Source: Eledone cirrhosa
Taxonomy: Eukaryota > Mollusca > Cephalopoda > Octopoda > Eledonidae
Length of the DNA: 64,000 bases
NCBI GenBank assembly: GCA_964016885.1
Contig: OZ024743.1
Location: 10,096,939 to 10,160,938 of the forward strand
Direction of reading: 5' to 3'
In this document: positions 1 to 12,245 of the stretch, one piece after another
Layout of the letters: each line of letters starts with the position of its first letter
Numbering within the stretch: the stretch's first letter is position 1
The notes under the pieces: generated by a model
Told to the model about the DNA's origin: nothing
What the model saw: the letters and a program-made list of their open reading frames with translations, nothing else
Database searches by the model: none
Made by a program: the position numbers and the translations under genes

Positions 1-1479
1 ATCCTAATATTAGTCTTCACCAATTTGTTCCATGCCAACTTGGGTTACCTGTTCCATAGATTCCATCAATTTTGAGTGTGTTGCACTTATTATGCAGCAG
101 TTCATGCATGCACTTTGCATACATATACCATCACAATATTAATACATCTGATGCCTCATATATCTTTGTCATTTTGTACTGCAGGTTTCTGCCTAATTCT
201 TTTCTTCATATCTAGCACAATCATTTTAGTTAAAGATATCCATTTTGGTGAATATAAAGCACACTTGTCTTTAAAATATGTGTGATTTACTATGAAACTC
301 TGATTTTGCCAAAACAGTTTAGTTTTCATATATATTAAACTATACTTTTTATCAAGTTTTCTCTACTATAAAGATTGAGTATGTGTGTGTAGGGCTTTTA
401 TGTGTGTTATTTATTTTTAGATATTTTACATTGTTATAATATTTGATGGTAAAATGAACCAATGGTCAGCTCATATGTGAGAGTATGTGTGCAATGGAAA
501 TGTTCCTACAGAGATGTATTATTATATATTCAGAAAATGCATTTTAATGGGTCTACAAGAGAGAGCATGCAGATATGTCTGTGTATAACCAGGTGTAAGG
601 GTGTATATTCATATATAACCATTAAATTTATATGGTTATTTAGAAAAATAAGGGAAGCTACTCTTCTATTGTCAATGTGTTTGCTATTGTTAAGGTATTC
701 TCACATTCTTCCCTTAACTTCTGTTTGAAATTATTTATATATTCCTCACTACATCAATGAAATTCTAACTCCAGTTTAAAGCGAACATAGTTCACAATCT
801 TCAACCGAGTCTAATAAGCTTGCACTTCACATACTATAGTCCAAACAAGCGTATGCAACAAATGGTGTCGTAAAAATCATGTAAAATTTGTGCTTCCCAT
901 TAAAATACACTCAACTCTACTATTACTACATAAAGTGCTGTTGTTATATATCTTTATCCAATTAGCATTGGTTTTTTCCAATAATTATTTCTTCCACAAA
1001 TGAAACCATGGTACGAAGATCAATATATATGTGAGATTGGCTAAAATTATTTTGGTCTCTCTTACTTATACTCCCATAAATAGTTTTTCACTTAAATATA
1101 GTATGTAATATTGCTTCTCTGATTGTTATTTTATCTATATATTTTGTTTCGACATACGATTTCATATCAAAAACCTCGCAAAACTAATTCATCGCCGTTA
1201 TATATATATGTGTGTGTGTGTGTGTTGAAATTGAAACACAGATTAGATACAATGATAATAGCTGTAGAAAATTGGATAAAATACTCTTAAGGACAGAATT
1301 GAACTCTGTATCTCTTGAATTCAAAATAAGTGCATTACATTTATGGCATATGGTAGTTGACAACAAGTTCTGTCTAAATTAGGAACTATATATGATAGCA
1401 TCTGCAGTTAGAGCAAGAAGTAAACAAATCTTTTAATTTATCAAAGCATTCGGATACAAATTAATAATTGTTTCTATTT
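1..1479. other. AT-rich sequence without a recognisable gene
   Basis: I see no exon, RNA gene or known repeat here. Short open frames (for example 76-285 and 462-728 on the plus strand) are rich in Ile, Leu, Tyr and Cys and have no family resemblance. A short (TA)n(TG)n run lies at about 1200-1226. Confidence 0.5.
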
Positions 1480-1660
1480 TTGTCACAAGGCCAACAATTA
1501 CCCAGTACATAACTGGTACTTTATTTTATCAACCCCGTAAGGATGAAAGGCAAAGTTAACCTCAACGGGATTTGAACTCAGACCGTAAAGGGCCATAACT
1601 ATGCTAGAAAGCATGGCGTCCAACCCTCTACCAATACCACCAATTCACCAATGTATGCCC
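1480..1660 (-). repeat. tRNA-derived SINE, type C
   Basis: On the minus strand this reads as a tRNA-like head (a GGTAGAG box A region and a GAGTTCAAATCCC box B region), then a body with CCTTTCATCCTTACGGGGT and GATAAAATAAAGTACCAG, and an end in GGCCTTGTG followed by GTAGAAACAATT-like sequence. The same order recurs at 19.1, 19.35, 25.8, 28.2, 32.0, 39.1 and 41.25 kb. The layout matches tRNA-derived SINEs described from octopus and squid. It should be transcribed by RNA polymerase III when active; this copy is diverged. Confidence 0.85.
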
Positions 1661-1760
1661 GACATGTGGTGAATTGATATTATATGATATTTTAGCTCTT
1701 TTGTTAAAAGAGAGCTCTCATTTTCCTTCATCCTTTCTAGGAAAACCTTTGACATTACCT

Positions 1761-1811
1761 GTATATATATATATATGTGTGTGTGGGGGGGGGGGGTTAT
1801 ATATACACACA

Positions 1812-1848
<37 letters not shown>
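1761..1848. repeat. compound microsatellite (TA)n, (TG)n, G-run, (TA)n
   Basis: Alternating TA and TG units surround a run of 12 or more G at about 1785-1796 and are followed by roughly 30 bases of TA. The run directly abuts the LINE remnant that begins near 1856. Confidence 0.9.
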
Positions 1849-1851
<3 letters not shown>

Positions 1852-1855
1852 AGGA

Positions 1856-3135
1856 AAACAAGTCCCTTGCAGTGAACTACCGTCCAATCTCACTCACCTC
1901 TCATATCATTAAGGTATTTGAGAGTTTGGTGAGATCACAAATAACTCACTTCCTTGAAAGCAACTCCAACCAAAATGGGTTCCGTAATGCATCACTTTGA
2001 TGATATTCTAAGAGGTTTGGGAGAGGGCTCTATCACTGACGTCATATACTTTGATTTGAGCAAGGCCTTTGACAGGGTTGATAAAACATCTTATTGAAAA
2101 AAAACTATCTAACATTGGAGTCTCTGGAAAGTGACTACAATGGATCAAGTGTTTCCTGACCAAACAGATTAATATGTTGTGGTCGAAGAAATTCATTTAA
2201 GCTCGACCAAAGTCAGTAGTAGCATCTCACAATGCACTTCGCTTCGTTATTTATATCAATGATATTATTGATGTCATTAAGCACAACATAAGAATCTTTG
2301 CAGATGATTCCAAGCTCCAATGGAGTGGGAAATTGGACATGCCTTCAATTAGATCTACTTGCTATTATCCAATGGATAGGAAAAAAACAATATGCAACTG
2401 AACAAGGATAAATATGAACTAATCCACTTTGGAAATGAAGATACACTGAAACTATCATATTCTTTTCCCTCGCGTGAAACTTTTGTGGCATCCAACAACA
2501 CCAGAGATCTGGAAGTAATAACCTAAGCTACTCATATAAACAGCCAAGTTGACATGGCCTGCAGAATGTGTTCCTAAATTCTCAAAAAATTTCGCGGCAG
2601 GAGATATCCACACCATTATCCTTCTCTTCTCTACTTTTGCCTGATCCCACCTTGAATACTGTTGTCCACTATGATCTCCTCACATAAAACAAAGTATTAT
2701 GAAAATTGAAGCGCCTCGAAGGTCAATCACAAAAAAAGATAGATGGTATGACGGGTCTTGACTATTGGAGTTGATGAGAAAAGCTGAAACAACTATCTCC
2801 AATACCACCATGAGCGCTACATTATCTGCATGATGTGGAAAATATTCCATCAGCATTGCCTGATTGATATTGGCATCATCTTTAAAATACTTTTATAGCT
2901 TGGACCCTATGCTATTCACCCACAAAAAATCAAACTCTCATCTCATAAGAACATTATGGCACAATTATTTACCCTTAACTGATGCCCCTCTCTTTAACAT
3001 CACACCAAAACACATAAAAGCAGAAACAGACCCCCAAAATTCAAAATGTCTTTGAACAAATTGCTCCGAGAAATTATGGATAAACCCCCTACACCCAGAT
3101 ATGTCTCCAAAAACAATAACTTTCTAGTTGAGAAG
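1856..3135 (+). pseudogene. decayed Jockey/CR1-like LINE, RT and C-terminal part
   Basis: Broken frames encode recognisable non-LTR reverse transcriptase blocks in order. They are NYRPISLTS (RT motif preceding A), VIYFDLSKAFDRV (motif A, catalytic Asp at about 2050), VIYINDI and FADDSKL (motif C, the DD pair near 2300), then NKDKYELIHFG and a C-terminal stretch ERYIICMMWKI. Several stops and frameshifts separate them, so it cannot make a protein. The same block order is kept intact in the Jockey-like ORF on the minus strand at 49389-50283, which supports the assignment. The element is truncated at its 5' end against a TA run, and its 3' end is not clear. It would have encoded a retrotransposon polymerase. 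Confidence 0.75.
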
Positions 3136-3159
3136 ACGATGGTGTACCAATAATGATTT

Positions 3160-4165
3160 GAACGACTTTGCAACATCATTATCATCATTTAATATCCATT
3201 TTCTATGCTTGCATGGGTTTGATGGGTTGTCATATTATGAGACAAGCTGGTCTGAAAACCAACATGCTCATACGGATCTGTATTTTAGCTTATTTTCTAT
3301 GAATGGATGCCCTTCCTAATGTCAACCATGTTACAGTGTAGACTGGGTACTTTTTATCATTGCCCCAAAACAACTACATAAAAAAGGGTTTACTAGGTGC
3401 TTTGTGTCATGTCAGAAGCACAACCAGCTTACAGGGTGGACTGGGTGCTTTTTGTCATGTCACCAGTGTGACCACCTTCCAGCATGGACTGGGTGATTTT
3501 GTTGTGGCACCAGATCAGCATACAGGGTGGACTTAATGTTTTTTTCTTCACAATGACATTGTAGGAGATCAGATGTAGAACATATCCAGCTTTCATGCTT
3601 GTATGCATGAGTTGGGCAGGTGCGGTGTATCAGGGGTGAGGGTTTGAAGTGGAGGGGACAGATAAGCAAAATTTGACATTGACAACATTCACAGGATATT
3701 TAGCAGGGGAGGGCAGAGGATTAAGACTAGGGAGAGTGAAAGAGAAGGGGTGAAGAGAAGATTGCTATAGACTAGTGTGTCTTTTACATGTTTGTTTCAT
3801 TTTATTTTGTGCACATAGGAAAGCAGGTCTTCTGCTGTACAGCAGGACACCACAGATCTCGTTCCTGTGTCATCTACTTTGTGAATTGGAGAAGTTCAGC
3901 TTTTATCACTTCATCCCAAGCTTTCCTAGGTCTTCATCTCCCATAGTTTCCATCGACTTTGAGTGCCCTGCAGCGTTTTATACAACTTCCATCCTCAATA
4001 CATATCACGTGTCCAAACCATTGCAATCTTGTTGCCTGTACACTGCATCTAACTTCTCTTATGCCTAGTTTCTCTCACAGTTCATTGATGATTTGTCATT
4101 CATGGACATTACTATTACAAATCCTTCAGAGTATGATGAACCACACTATGTTACAGCCACTCCTT
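3160..4165 (-). pseudogene. LINE family A, 3' end (C-terminal coding remnant plus 3' UTR)
   Basis: Read on the minus strand, about 4165-3800 encodes a decayed version of the family A C-terminus (around GRPRKTWDEV, then TQERDLW). The same order is found at 56441-56740. The part toward 3175 is the 3' untranslated region. It holds degenerate copies of a unit of about 48 bp (GGACTGGGTGCTTTTTGTC in plus orientation at about 3340, 3430, 3485 and 3530), the sequence GGATGCCCTTCCTAA, and a terminal ATC/GAT trinucleotide run at 3172-3195. No intact frame remains. Confidence 0.7.
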
Positions 4166-4233
4166 ATATGTATATTATATAAACAGATATAATGAAATAT
4201 CTTTATATTAAAGACTACATGTATCTCCAGTGC

Positions 4234-5490
4234 TTGTGCATCAAACGTCTATCTATTTACTACCTACACATCAAACGTCTATCTATTTACTACCTACACA
4301 TCAAACGTCTATCTATTTACTACCTACACATCAAACCTCTATCTATTTACTACCTACACATCAAACCTCTATCTATTTACTACCTACACATCAAACGTCT
4401 ATCTATTTACTACCTACACATCAAACGTCTATCTATTTACTACCTACACATCAAACCTCTATCTATTTACTACCTACACATCAAACCTCTATCTATTTAC
4501 TACCTACACATCAAACCTCTATCTATTTACTACCTACACATCAAACGTCTATCTATTTACTACCTACACATCAAACGTCTATCTATTTACTACCTACACA
4601 TCAAACCTCTATCTATTTACTACCTACACATCAAACCTCTATCTATTTACTACCTACACATCAAACCTCTATCTATTTACTACCTACACATCAAACGTCT
4701 ATCTATTTACTACCTACACATCAAACGTCTATCTATTTACTACCTACACATCAAACCTCTATCTATTTACTACCTACACATCAAACCTCTATCTATTTAC
4801 TACCTACACATCAAACCTCTATCTATTTACTACCTACACATCAAACGTCTATCTATTTACTACCTACACATCAAACCTCTATCTATTTACTACCTACACA
4901 TCAAACCTCTATCTATTTACTACCTACACATCAAACCTCTATCTATTTACTACCTACACATCAAACCTCTATCTATTTACTACCTACACATCAAACGTCT
5001 ATCTATTTACTACCTACACATCAAACGTCTATCTATTTACTACCTACACATCAAACCTCTATCTATTTACTACCTACACATCAAACCTCTATCTATTTAC
5101 TACCTACACATCAAACCTCTATCTATTTACTACCTACACATCAAACCTCTATCTATTTACTACCTACACATCAAACGTCTATCTATTTACTACCTACACA
5201 TCAAACGTCTATCTATTTACTACCTACACATCAAACGTCTATCTATTTACTACCTACACATCAAACCTCTATCTATTTACTACCTACACATCAAACCTCT
5301 ATCTATTTACTACCTACACATCAAACCTCTATCTATTTACTACCTACACATCAAACCTCTATCTATTTACTACATACACATCAAACCTCTATCTATTTAC
5401 TACATACACATCAAACCTCTATCTATTTACTACATACACATCAAACCTCTATCTATTTACTACATACACATCAATCCTCTATCTATTTAC
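4234..5490. repeat. 30-bp minisatellite, about 42 copies
   Basis: The unit is tctatctatttactaccta plus cacatcaaac and one variable base, either G or C. Periodicity is exactly 30 bp over 1.25 kb with almost no other change until the last five units, where tacctac becomes tacatac. Because 30 is a multiple of three and the unit lacks stops in all three plus frames, long overlapping open frames (565 and 436 codons) appear. Their repeated SIYYLHIK(R/P)L and THQTSIYLLP peptides are artefacts of the repeat. The G/C variants form a pattern, described under findings. Confidence 0.97.
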
Positions 5491-6225
5491 AAATGCCTAA
5501 AACCAGAAACAAACATAAATCCTTCAATATTGATAGATAAACATCACAGCTACTCACAAGTTACATTCACATATATATACAAATATATTTTTTATTATTT
5601 TTCATACAAATTTTATTTGTTTGTTTTTTTTTTGTTTTTTTTTGTTTTTTTTTTTGCTATTTTTACTTTCCCTTTTCTTCTAAGATTCATAAAACATTCC
5701 ACACTTATTCTTGTCAAGTTTCGGCTTTTTCTGGAATTTAAAAAAGAAAATTCTGCATTTCCTATGCATTTTAAAATCCACTTGAAATCTATCGCTCTAT
5801 ACATACATATACATATATATATATGTCTCTCTATCTTTGTTACTCTCTCTCTCTTTCTATGTATATATCTCTCTTATTTTCTCTTTTGATTTCTATCTAG
5901 AGTTCTTTTTCTTTTTCAATTGTCCTCCCCCCTCTCTCTCTTTATTTCGAAACTTATTTTATTTTATGTATTTTGTAAATTTTACCTGTTTCGTTTCTTT
6001 TTCTTTCCACTAATTCTGTCTTATTTATTCTTATCTCCATGCAATTTCTTTATATTTTCCCACCTTTCTTTCATTAGTCTTAGTCCTTCCTTTTTATATA
6101 ACATTCTATTGATTTATATATGTTTATATGTATACTTGTCTGTAGTTTTATCTATCTACCTATTACACTGGGTGACTCTCTATCATACTCCCTTTTCTTG
6201 CACTGCCTATCTAAAAATATATATA
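5491..6225. other. T-rich low-complexity DNA
   Basis: Sequence rich in T and pyrimidine tracts (T runs at 5625-5655, TC-rich at 5840-6080). I see no gene. Open frames reading through from the minisatellite are Phe-, Leu- and Ser-rich and not credible. Confidence 0.6.
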
Positions 6226-6475
6226 GACATACTTACAAACATACATACAAACATACATACAAACATACATACACACACATACATACATGCATATATACAT
6301 ACACACACATACATACATACTTGCATATACATACAAATAAGCATATATACATGCATACATACACACACACATATACATACACACACATACATACATACAT
6401 ACATACATACATACACACACATATACATACATACGTACATACATACATACACACACATATACATACATACATATC
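6226..6475. repeat. (CATA)n / (CA)n microsatellite
   Basis: About 250 bp of catacata interrupted by cacacaca. It produces long Tyr/Ile/His/Thr and Tyr/Val/Cys/Met open frames on both strands, which are not genes. Confidence 0.95.
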
Positions 6476-6777
6476 TGTCTGTTTATCTGCATGTCTCTGT
6501 TTCTTGTTTTAGATATTACATTGTTTTGTTCAAGAGCAAGCAAGTAATTGCAAAGTCTACAAGTAGTTTACTTTTTTTATTGTCATTTTCGTATTTTTTA
6601 ACTTCCTTTTGTTTTATTTTGCTGTTATTTCAATATAGATATTTTTTGTTTGTATGTTTGTCTCATTGGTTTTTGTCATTCATTTTACTTAATTTTCTTC
6701 ATGAATTGTTTGTTATTATTTTATCAGCCACCTCTACACACCCCCTCTATACTCTGTCAAAGTATACTGAATATTAC

Positions 6778-6945
6778 ATGCCAACAACAGCAATAACAAC
6801 AACAATAGCATTAGTAATAATAATAATAATATCAACAACAACAATAATAGTAATAACTTCAATAACAATAATAATGATAACAAGTACAACAACATTGGCA
6901 ATAATAATAATAATATACAGTAATAACAACAACAACAACAGTAGA
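6778..6945. repeat. (AAC)n / (AAT)n trinucleotide tract
   Basis: Mixed caa and taa triplets over about 165 bp. The antisense poly-Leu frame at 6734-6985 is an artefact. Confidence 0.9.
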
Positions 6946-7489
6946 ATTTAAAGACAAATATACTTTTAGGCCTTAGCTGCCACACAACTTAATACTCAAT
7001 ATCGTAAATATCAAATCATAGTAAAATCTAGTTTTTCACTCCTAATGACATTTTGAAAACTTTTACCTTATTCTTCCTCTTCCTTTATGTTGTTGTGAAA
7101 TTCAATTTATTTTGCTTTTAGTTTCAAGGGTGACTACTTGGTTATAAACATTCTAAATGTTTATGGTGAGATTTTTACAGAAAATTACTAGATATGAATG
7201 CAAATGAAAAAACAAAATGGAAAAGACAACAAAAGAAGAAAACCTGAAAGATTTCCTATACTTATCTTTGATGGAAAACAGGTTTTCGAATGTAGACACT
7301 TTCTAAATTTTGTATTATCTATAGTTATTTGTCACTTGTAAATTATTGAATTTAGCCATTTGAATCAAAAGAAGGAAATCAGTTTAATGCATGCATGCAC
7401 ACAGATAAACACACACATAGAAACACACAATATTACTCATATGCATATATGTGTGTGCATACATTTGTGTGGAGGACGTTTGAATGTAT

Positions 7490-7493
7490 TGGA

Positions 7494-7524
<31 letters not shown>

Positions 7525-7678
7525 CACACGAGTGTGCGCGCGTGTGTGTGTGTGTGTGCGTTGATATGTCTGCATAAATGTATTTATTTCTTCTGAATAT
7601 GTATTATGTATTTATTAAATTTATATAAATAGACATACATGAATATGCATGAAAATATGTGTATATATTGTATATATG

Positions 7679-7710
<32 letters not shown>

Positions 7711-7764
7711 CATACCTACATATATATACCTATACACATAACGATATGAATATATGTATGTACT

Positions 7765-7795
<31 letters not shown>

Positions 7796-7896
7796 TGTAT
7801 ATATATATATATATATATATGCATCTATATATATATATGTATGTATATATTTATATATATATGTGTATATATATATGCATATATATATATATATAT

Positions 7897-7953
<57 letters not shown>

Positions 7954-7958
7954 TATAT
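7490..7958. repeat. (TA)n, (TG)n and (CA)n microsatellites
   Basis: Two clusters, at 7490-7560 (TA then TG/CG) and 7625-7958 (nearly continuous TATA with GTATAT variants), ending exactly where a type B SINE begins. Confidence 0.95.
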
Positions 7959-8226
7959 CATCATTTCATTTTACGTCCGCTTTTTCCCTGCTTGCAAGGG
8001 TGGGACGGGAACTGATTCTGGCTTGATTTCTACAGCTGGATGCCCTTCCTAACACCAACCTCATTTACAGTGAGTGCTGGGTGCTTTTTTGCCGTGGCAC
8101 CTGCACAACCACTTTGCAGTGGAATGATATGGACACCAGTCCCTATCATCTCATTTCTACAGCTGAGTAAACTCACAACCTTTCGATTGCAAGTCCAATG
8201 CTCTAACCACTAAGCCATGTGCCTCC
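7958..8226 (-). repeat. tRNA-derived SINE, type B (internally deleted)
   Basis: On the minus strand it starts with GGAGGCACATGGCTTAGTGG (box A region) and has a GTGAGTT box B region preceded by an anticodon-like loop TTGCAAT (Ala-like TGC). The tail CTTGCAAGCAGGGAAAAAGC runs into short (ATG)n. Compared with the copy at 8350-8700, about 75 bp between GCTGAGTAAACT and CACAACC are missing. Both copies share GGATGCCCTTCCTAACACCA in plus orientation. Confidence 0.85.
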
Positions 8227-8283
8227 ATATATGTATATATATGTATATATGTATATATATGTATATATGTATATGTATATATG

Positions 8284-8350
<67 letters not shown>
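8227..8350. repeat. (TA)n / GTATAT microsatellite between two SINEs
   Basis: About 120 bp of TATA with GTATAT variants fill the space between the two type B SINEs. A short (ATC)n run follows and is the SINE tail in reverse. Confidence 0.9.
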
Positions 8351-8700
8351 CATCATCATCATCATCATCATTTCATTTTACGTCCGCTTTTTCCCTGCTT
8401 GCAAGGGTGGGACGGGAACTGATCCTGGCTTGATTTCTACAGCTGGATGCCCTTCCTAACACCAACCTCATTTACAGTGAGTGCTGGGTGCTTTTTTGCC
8501 GTGGCACCTACACGTCCACTTTACAGTGGAATGATATGGACCCAAGTCCCTATCATCTCATTTCTACAGCTGAGTAAACTGGAGCAATGTGAAATAAAGT
8601 GTCTTGCTCAAGGAAACAACACATCACCCGGTCTGAGAATTGAACTCACAACCTTTCGATTGCAAGGCCAATGCTCTAACCACTAAGCCATGTGCCTCCA
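8350..8700 (-). repeat. tRNA-derived SINE, type B (full length)
   Basis: The minus-strand order is a tRNA-like head (GGCTTAGTGGTTAGAGCATT, loop TTGCAAT, GGTTGTGAGTTCAATTCTC), a body with AGTAAACTGGAGCAATGTG and GCACCCAGCACTCACTGTAA (shown as its reverse-complement equivalents), and a 3' part that is the same as the 3' end of LINE family A (CCTTGCAAGCAGGGAAAAAG), ending in (ATG)n. Copies at 32220-32562 and 59520-59870 are collinear over about 340 bp. Confidence 0.9.
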
Positions 8701-8732
8701 TATATGTATATATATATATATCTGTATATATA

Positions 8733-8911
8733 TAACGAAGGAGTTGTGGTAAGGAACCAGATGGACCATAACGCACCAGGGTAGTAGAGTGGGTAATTGG
8801 AAAATGTATGACCCCGACGGCAGAGTTCAAGCCGTTTCGACGGCTATTTCTAGTCCAGAAATAGCCATCGAAATGGCTTGAGCTCTGCCATTGGGGTCAT
8901 ACATTTTCCAA
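8733..8911. mobile_element. foldback element in a TA run, hairpin family 1
   Basis: A left flank (aacgaaggagttgtggtaag, then accataacgcaccag) leads into an inverted repeat with arms 8797-8851 and 8857-8911 and a 5-nt loop. The arms contain gaccccgacgg and its complement. TA-rich sequence lies on both sides. Related copies occur at 19764-19926 and 29512-29715 with the same left flank. The stem sequence GTCGAAACGGC ... GCCGTC, read on the minus strand, matches the 3' half of a hammerhead ribozyme (GAAAC, stem III, GUC cleavage triplet), but no CUGANGA core lies beside it. Confidence 0.75.
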
Positions 8912-8919
8912 TATATTTA

Positions 8920-8951
<32 letters not shown>

Positions 8952-8974
8952 CAGTATATATACTTTGTTTTGTT

Positions 8975-9042
8975 AGAAGTTGAAGTTTCACAAATCATTA
9001 CTTCAGAAAGTCAGAGTAATAATTTGTGAAGCTTCAGCTTCT
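8975..9042. repeat. short perfect-type hairpin next to a TA run
   Basis: Arms 8975-9001 and 9016-9042 are inverted copies (agaagttgaagtttcacaaa against its complement with a few mismatches) around a 14-nt loop. On the minus strand the stem reads CTGAAG ... GTGAAAC, slightly like a decayed hammerhead core, but the spacing is wrong. Confidence 0.65.
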
Positions 9043-11699
9043 GATAAAATATGTTATATAATCATACTGTTTATATTGAGTACTCACTTTTCTTTTTTTT
9101 CACTCTTATGTGTTTGCATATATGTATGTATGCATGTGTATTTATGTATGCATGCATGTGTATTTATGTATGCATGCATGTGTGTGTGTCTATAAACAAA
9201 CACACATGTAAACAGACAATTATATTTATGTATGTTTTATGACAGATACATAAGTACACATACTTAAATATATATTTGTATGTAGTCATGCATACGTTTA
9301 TTTATATATTTTCTACGAAAATAGATGCAAGCTTTTATGTTGTATTGTATGGATATGTGGATGTCGGTCGGCTGGTTGATTGGTTTGCTTGTTGGTTGTA
9401 GTGGGTAGAGGTATGCAGTTAGGTGGAGAAGATTGAATAAGATTTGATGGGTAGAGGAGAGTGAAAATGGAGACAGAAACATTGAAAGATGAAGTGAAGG
9501 AAAAAATATTGGGTGTATAGTTGTAGAGAGAGAGTGAGATGGAATAGGAAAAGAGACAAAAATACATGATGAAAGAAGAGAAAAGGGGTTGAAAATATAG
9601 ATGGAGTCTTGGTGGAAGATTGGGGAGAAAGGATTGTACACATGCAGCGTTGAAAGCAATCCATCAGTGATATGCCAGAACAATCATTGATTTCTGCTTT
9701 TTGCCATGTATTAATTTTATTACCTTCAAACCAGTGCTATCCAGTTCTGTTCATTTTTTTCTTGTTTTTTTCTTTCCTTGAAGCAGATATCACATTCGAA
9801 AATTCAAACATGAAAAGATGTCCCTTTTGTGTACTTTCCAGAATATTCCATCAGTAGTTTCATTCTTGTTTGCTATGAATTAACCTTGATGCATTCACTT
9901 GTTTTTGTTTTGTTTTGTTTTCTGTTTTGCTTTTGTAGATTTGTGTTCTTTCCTAATTAAAATCTTATTAGTGATTTTCACATTTACAAATAATCAAGAT
10001 AGCTTTCCTATAATTAATGTTGTTATTCCATTTGATAATTTACTGACATTTTTAATGTCATTCTCCCCTCTTCACCAACACTGCACAACAAAGCCAAGTT
10101 GGAAGCCACAAACAGAAAAATCAATACAATAATTGGAAAAGTTATTAAAGTTTCTTTGTAAGTAAATAAAATCTAAATAAATAAAAAGCCCCAGTTTATA
10201 AATATCATTCTTTCGTGAAAAGGTGGAGCTACATGTTTGTACTTTCAGGTCAGTAATTATATCATGCCTTCCAGTAACTCATTTCCTATCAGAGTTATAT
10301 TCTCAGTTTTTGATAAATAATAATCTTTTGCCATTTTCTTGAGCTACTGTTTCTCTGGTTCTAGATCAAGAATAACATTGTATTTTGACTCTGAATCATA
10401 TTGCTATGAGTTAACAATCATACAAGGCTCTGTTAGTTTCATTTCTCTTGACACAAGGGGCATCAAAGATAAATATTCATTTATCTAGAATGCTGGTTTA
10501 TCACATGTAGATTATTTATTCTCTCCGAGGAATTGAATTCATCTCTACACACCAATAAACCACGCCTCAACTCCATAGTGTTGGTACTGTTTGCAATGTT
10601 CAAATATGATACTTAGAGTTCTGTGAGAGACTCTTTATAGTGTTGCGCCATCTGGTAGAAAGTAGCCATATTTTCCTCATATAGCACCATACCATTTTTA
10701 ATATAGAACGACACATTAAACAATGTAGGAACTTCTTCGGTCATAGGTCAGTTTGATCAGGGCTTGCTCAGGTCTAGACAATAAAATCAATTTAATGTTA
10801 TATGGTATTTGTTTTCTTTGAGAAATTAATAATCAGGTTTGTTACTTATAGTTGTAAATCAAAGCGAAACGATGTAGAGAAACATGAGTGCATATAAGTC
10901 ACTGCAAAATTGTTTCCTAGAGACTAAGAAAACTTTGCCAAAATTCTAAATAGCAAACCAAAACAGAAGCCTATCATGATGGCGTCTCCAAGACTATTTG
11001 TTGCTAGTTCAATGATTTCAATCAGTGCTTATATTCAAGTGATATTTTGTTTTGTAACACTTTTATATCAACAGTGCAATGTCTATTAATGTGTCAAATA
11101 AAGTATCACACTAGTCACTTGATTAAATTACAGTAGAAGGATTGTTTTAATGTTTGACTGGTTTATAGTAATGTACACATATTTCCGACCAAATGTGCTT
11201 CTGTTTCAAACACAATTACATTCTCTTACAGCTAACATAGGATTCAAGATACTTGCAGACCATTGCTTTGTTTATATAATTGATATGAAATCTATTGTAG
11301 TTTTGGAAATATATATATATATTTATTTAAAAATCACCTAATGAATTCATATTGTTGCAAAGAAAAAATGTTGCAGAGAAATAAGTTGGTTTCACTACCC
11401 TTTTATTTACATTTAGTATCAAGTTTATTTCCAAATAACTAAATTGTATATAACTTATTGAATATAAATATTTTTATAGGAGACAACATTAGCAACCAGA
11501 TATTCAATACTTTATTTATTTCATTTTCACATTATAAATGTTTGAATAAAATATTTTCTCCAATATAATCAATATATTTTGAAAATCTAAATGAATTAGA
11601 TGGCAGTAATCTAATGCTTTATGGCTTTACTACACATCAAAGAGACAGAGATGTGTCAATGTACAAAGTATTGTAGCAACATGGTATTCAGACTTTGAG
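9043..11699. other. mostly unique AT-rich DNA
   Basis: Microsatellites with TGTA/TGCA units lie at 9115-9200 and TA/CA at 9250-9310. The rest shows no recognised repeat. One weak exon-like site exists: a pyrimidine-rich stretch ending in TTTTGTAG at about 9939 precedes an open frame of about 63 codons that stops at 10132, with AATAAA-type sequences at about 10164-10180. The encoded peptide is not recognised, and I do not call it a gene. Confidence 0.45.
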
Positions 11700-12245
11700 T
11701 TGTAAATCCTCTCATCATATATATATATGGATGGGGGGGGGGGGCAGGCATAGTATACTCCTTAATTGCATTAATTGTTACAAGGGAAAAGTTGATGTAC
11801 TAGATAGGAACAACTACAGAGGTATAAAACTAAGAGATCAAGCTATGGAATTTACAGAAAGGGTTTTAGCACAGTTAGTTAGAAAATGAGCCAAATTAGA
11901 TGAGAGGAAATTTGGTTTATGCCAGGGAGGAAAATGACAGATGCCCTTTTCTTACTGAAACGACTACAAGAGACGTTTCTAGCTAGGAGTAAGCCACCAT
12001 AACTATCTTTTGTTGATCTGGAGAAGGCTTTGACAGAGTGCCAGGATGTTATGTGGTGGTCTTTAAGGAAAATGTGTATAGAGGATTGACTCGTGAGGGC
12101 AGGGCAAACCATGTACAGATGAACTATTAGTCAAGTGAGTCTAAATAATGAGTTTAGTGAGGAATTCAATGTACATGTAGGTGTTCATCAGAGTTCAGTC
12201 CTCAGCCCACTCTTGGTTGTAATGTTCTCCAGGCCATAAAAAAGG
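11700..12245 (+). pseudogene. LINE family A reverse transcriptase remnant
   Basis: Broken frames encode NYRGIKLRDQAMEF, KFGLC, DALFLLKRLQE, LSFVDLEKAL (motif A) and VGVHQSSVLSPLL (motif B). These align block for block with the longer family A copy at 20731-21282 (GIKLMDQVMK, VRQLQERLL, AFVDLEKAF, VGVHQGLVLSPLL). At least four stops or frameshifts are present. The YADD motif lies beyond the break. The element is truncated at both ends. Confidence 0.75.

Noticed and set aside
4234..5490. CRISPR-like array
   Set aside because: Units are contiguous with no unique spacers, and the DNA is eukaryotic. The same applies to 16207-17330.
4192..5889. 565- and 436-codon open frames
   Set aside because: They are produced by a 30-bp tandem repeat without stops in any plus frame. 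The peptides are pure repeat and continue into T-rich low-complexity DNA.
6207..6543. Tyr/Val/Cys/Met-rich frames on both strands
   Set aside because: They are translations of (CATA)n and (CA)n microsatellites. The same holds for frames at 7600-8100, 50970-51170 and 51400-51760.
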